64,000 bases of DNA, from assembly GCF_044344315.1 (NCBI RefSeq), contig NZ_JBIJDC010000012.1, positions 1 to 64,000 of the forward strand, written 5' to 3'. Within the stretch, counting starts at the first letter, position 1. Each line of letters opens with the position of its first letter. This stretch comes from Zoogloea sp044344315 (lineage in GTDB: Bacteria; Pseudomonadota; Gammaproteobacteria; Burkholderiales; Rhodocyclaceae). The notes below the pieces were generated by a model. The model was not told where the DNA came from. It ran no database searches and saw nothing but the letters and a program-made list of their open reading frames with translations. The translations under genes and the position numbers were made by a program. Shown one piece after another: positions 63,578 through 64,000 of this stretch.

Positions 63578-64000
63578 ATGAAGCATCGATACCTGGGGCA
63601 GGCTGGTGTGGCGGTGTCGGCCATTGGCCTCGGCTGCATGGGCATGAGCGAGTTCTACGGGGCGAGCGATGACGGGGATTCTCTGCGGACGCTCGCCCGG
63701 GCGGTGGAGCTGGGGGTGTCGCTCTTCGATACCGCGGATACCTATGGCTTCGGCCACAATGAAAGTCTGCTCGGTCGCTTTCTGGCCGATGGGGGGGCCG
63801 CCCGACGTGCCCGTGTGCGCATTTCCACCAAGTTCGGCATCGTTCGCGAAGCGGGATGCTACGAGCGCCGTATCGACAACTCGCCGGGGTATGTGCGGGC
63901 GGCGTGCGAAGCATCCCTGCGCCGCTTGGGCGTCGAGCACATCGACCTGTATTTCTGCCATCGTCGACATCCCGAGGTGCCCCTGGAGGATATGGTCGGA
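63578..64000 (+). CDS. Aldo/keto reductase, 3' part beyond the window
   Basis: The first 141 codons run open to the window edge. Begins MKHRYLGQAGVAVSAIGLGC and contains the aldo/keto reductase residues: Asp and Tyr in FDTADTYGFG, Lys in ISTKFGIV, and His in DLYFCHRRHPEVPLED. NADPH-dependent carbonyl reductase of the AKR11-13-like (YajO/TAS) type. GGGAG stands 3-4 nt before the ATG. Gap of 11 bp after the SDR gene, so probably the same LysR-controlled operon. Confidence 0.9.
   Translation, partial: MKHRYLGQAGVAVSAIGLGCMGMSEFYGASDDGDSLRTLARAVELGVSLFDTADTYGFGHNESLLGRFLADGGAARRARVRISTKFGIVREAGCYERRIDNSPGYVRAACEASLRRLGVEHIDLYFCHRRHPEVPLEDMVG

Overview
The window is GC-rich, densely coded bacterial chromosome. 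Gene content and order (pilT/pilU next to yggS-proC-yggT-yggU; hemJ beside a THUMP methyltransferase; a 2Fe-2S reductase divergent from a YeeZ-like epimerase; two beta-oxidation clusters each headed by a TetR gene) fit a betaproteobacterium, most likely Rhodocyclales (Azospira/Dechloromonas/Thauera type). That placement is inference from gene content, not from a marker gene. No rRNA, tRNA, CRISPR array, IS element or prophage was seen, but a near-consensus promoter at the left edge may drive a stable-RNA operon lying outside the window.

Region 1 (1-25056) is a surface-adhesin island. A 7TM-DISM histidine kinase and an OmpR-type regulator (translationally coupled, minus strand) stand divergent to a type I secretion cassette on the plus strand: a TolC-like outer-membrane channel, a 17.2-kb gene for a 5724-residue adhesin with about 43 Calx-beta-like repeats plus a short C-terminal RTX block, an ABC exporter and an HlyD-type adaptor. 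A perfect tandem 10-bp repeat between the two divergent units is a candidate regulator site. The exporter's nucleotide-binding domain departs from consensus at the signature motif, the catalytic Glu and the H-loop His.

Region 2 (25057-30880) holds a 0.9-kb gene-free mosaic of palindromic repeats, a sorbosone/aldose dehydrogenase-like gene, a PepD dipeptidase and a PAS-GGDEF-EAL protein. A 115-bp repeat occurs twice in near-identical form and once in degenerate form.

Region 3 (31062-44861) is fatty-acid degradation: TetR/PsrA-like regulator, FadE-type acyl-CoA dehydrogenase, FadI-like thiolase, FadJ/FadB-like bifunctional enzyme, YciA-like thioesterase, FadL porin; then a second TetR gene, an FadN-like bifunctional enzyme, an FadA-like thiolase and a crotonase that resembles PaaG/isomerases rather than hydratases. 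Palindromes overlap the promoters of the first regulator gene and of fadN.

Region 4 (44851-54310) contains a DUF218 protein, a DUF2802/SPOR gene pair, and a signalling block: an HDOD-histidine kinase followed by a REC-PAS-GGDEF-EAL response regulator (probable partners), then a YuxH/CdgJ-like degenerate EAL-HDOD protein behind a 2Fe-2S/FNR reductase gene.

Region 5 (54338-64000) is mainly housekeeping: epimerase, HemJ, a RlmL-like methyltransferase, a 119-bp palindromic element, pilU and pilT, then divergent yggS-proC-yggT-yggU, and finally a LysR gene divergent from an SDR gene and an aldo/keto reductase gene cut by the window edge. Recurrent themes are adhesion, c-di-GMP signalling and type IV pilus retraction, i.e. 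surface lifestyle, next to lipid catabolism.
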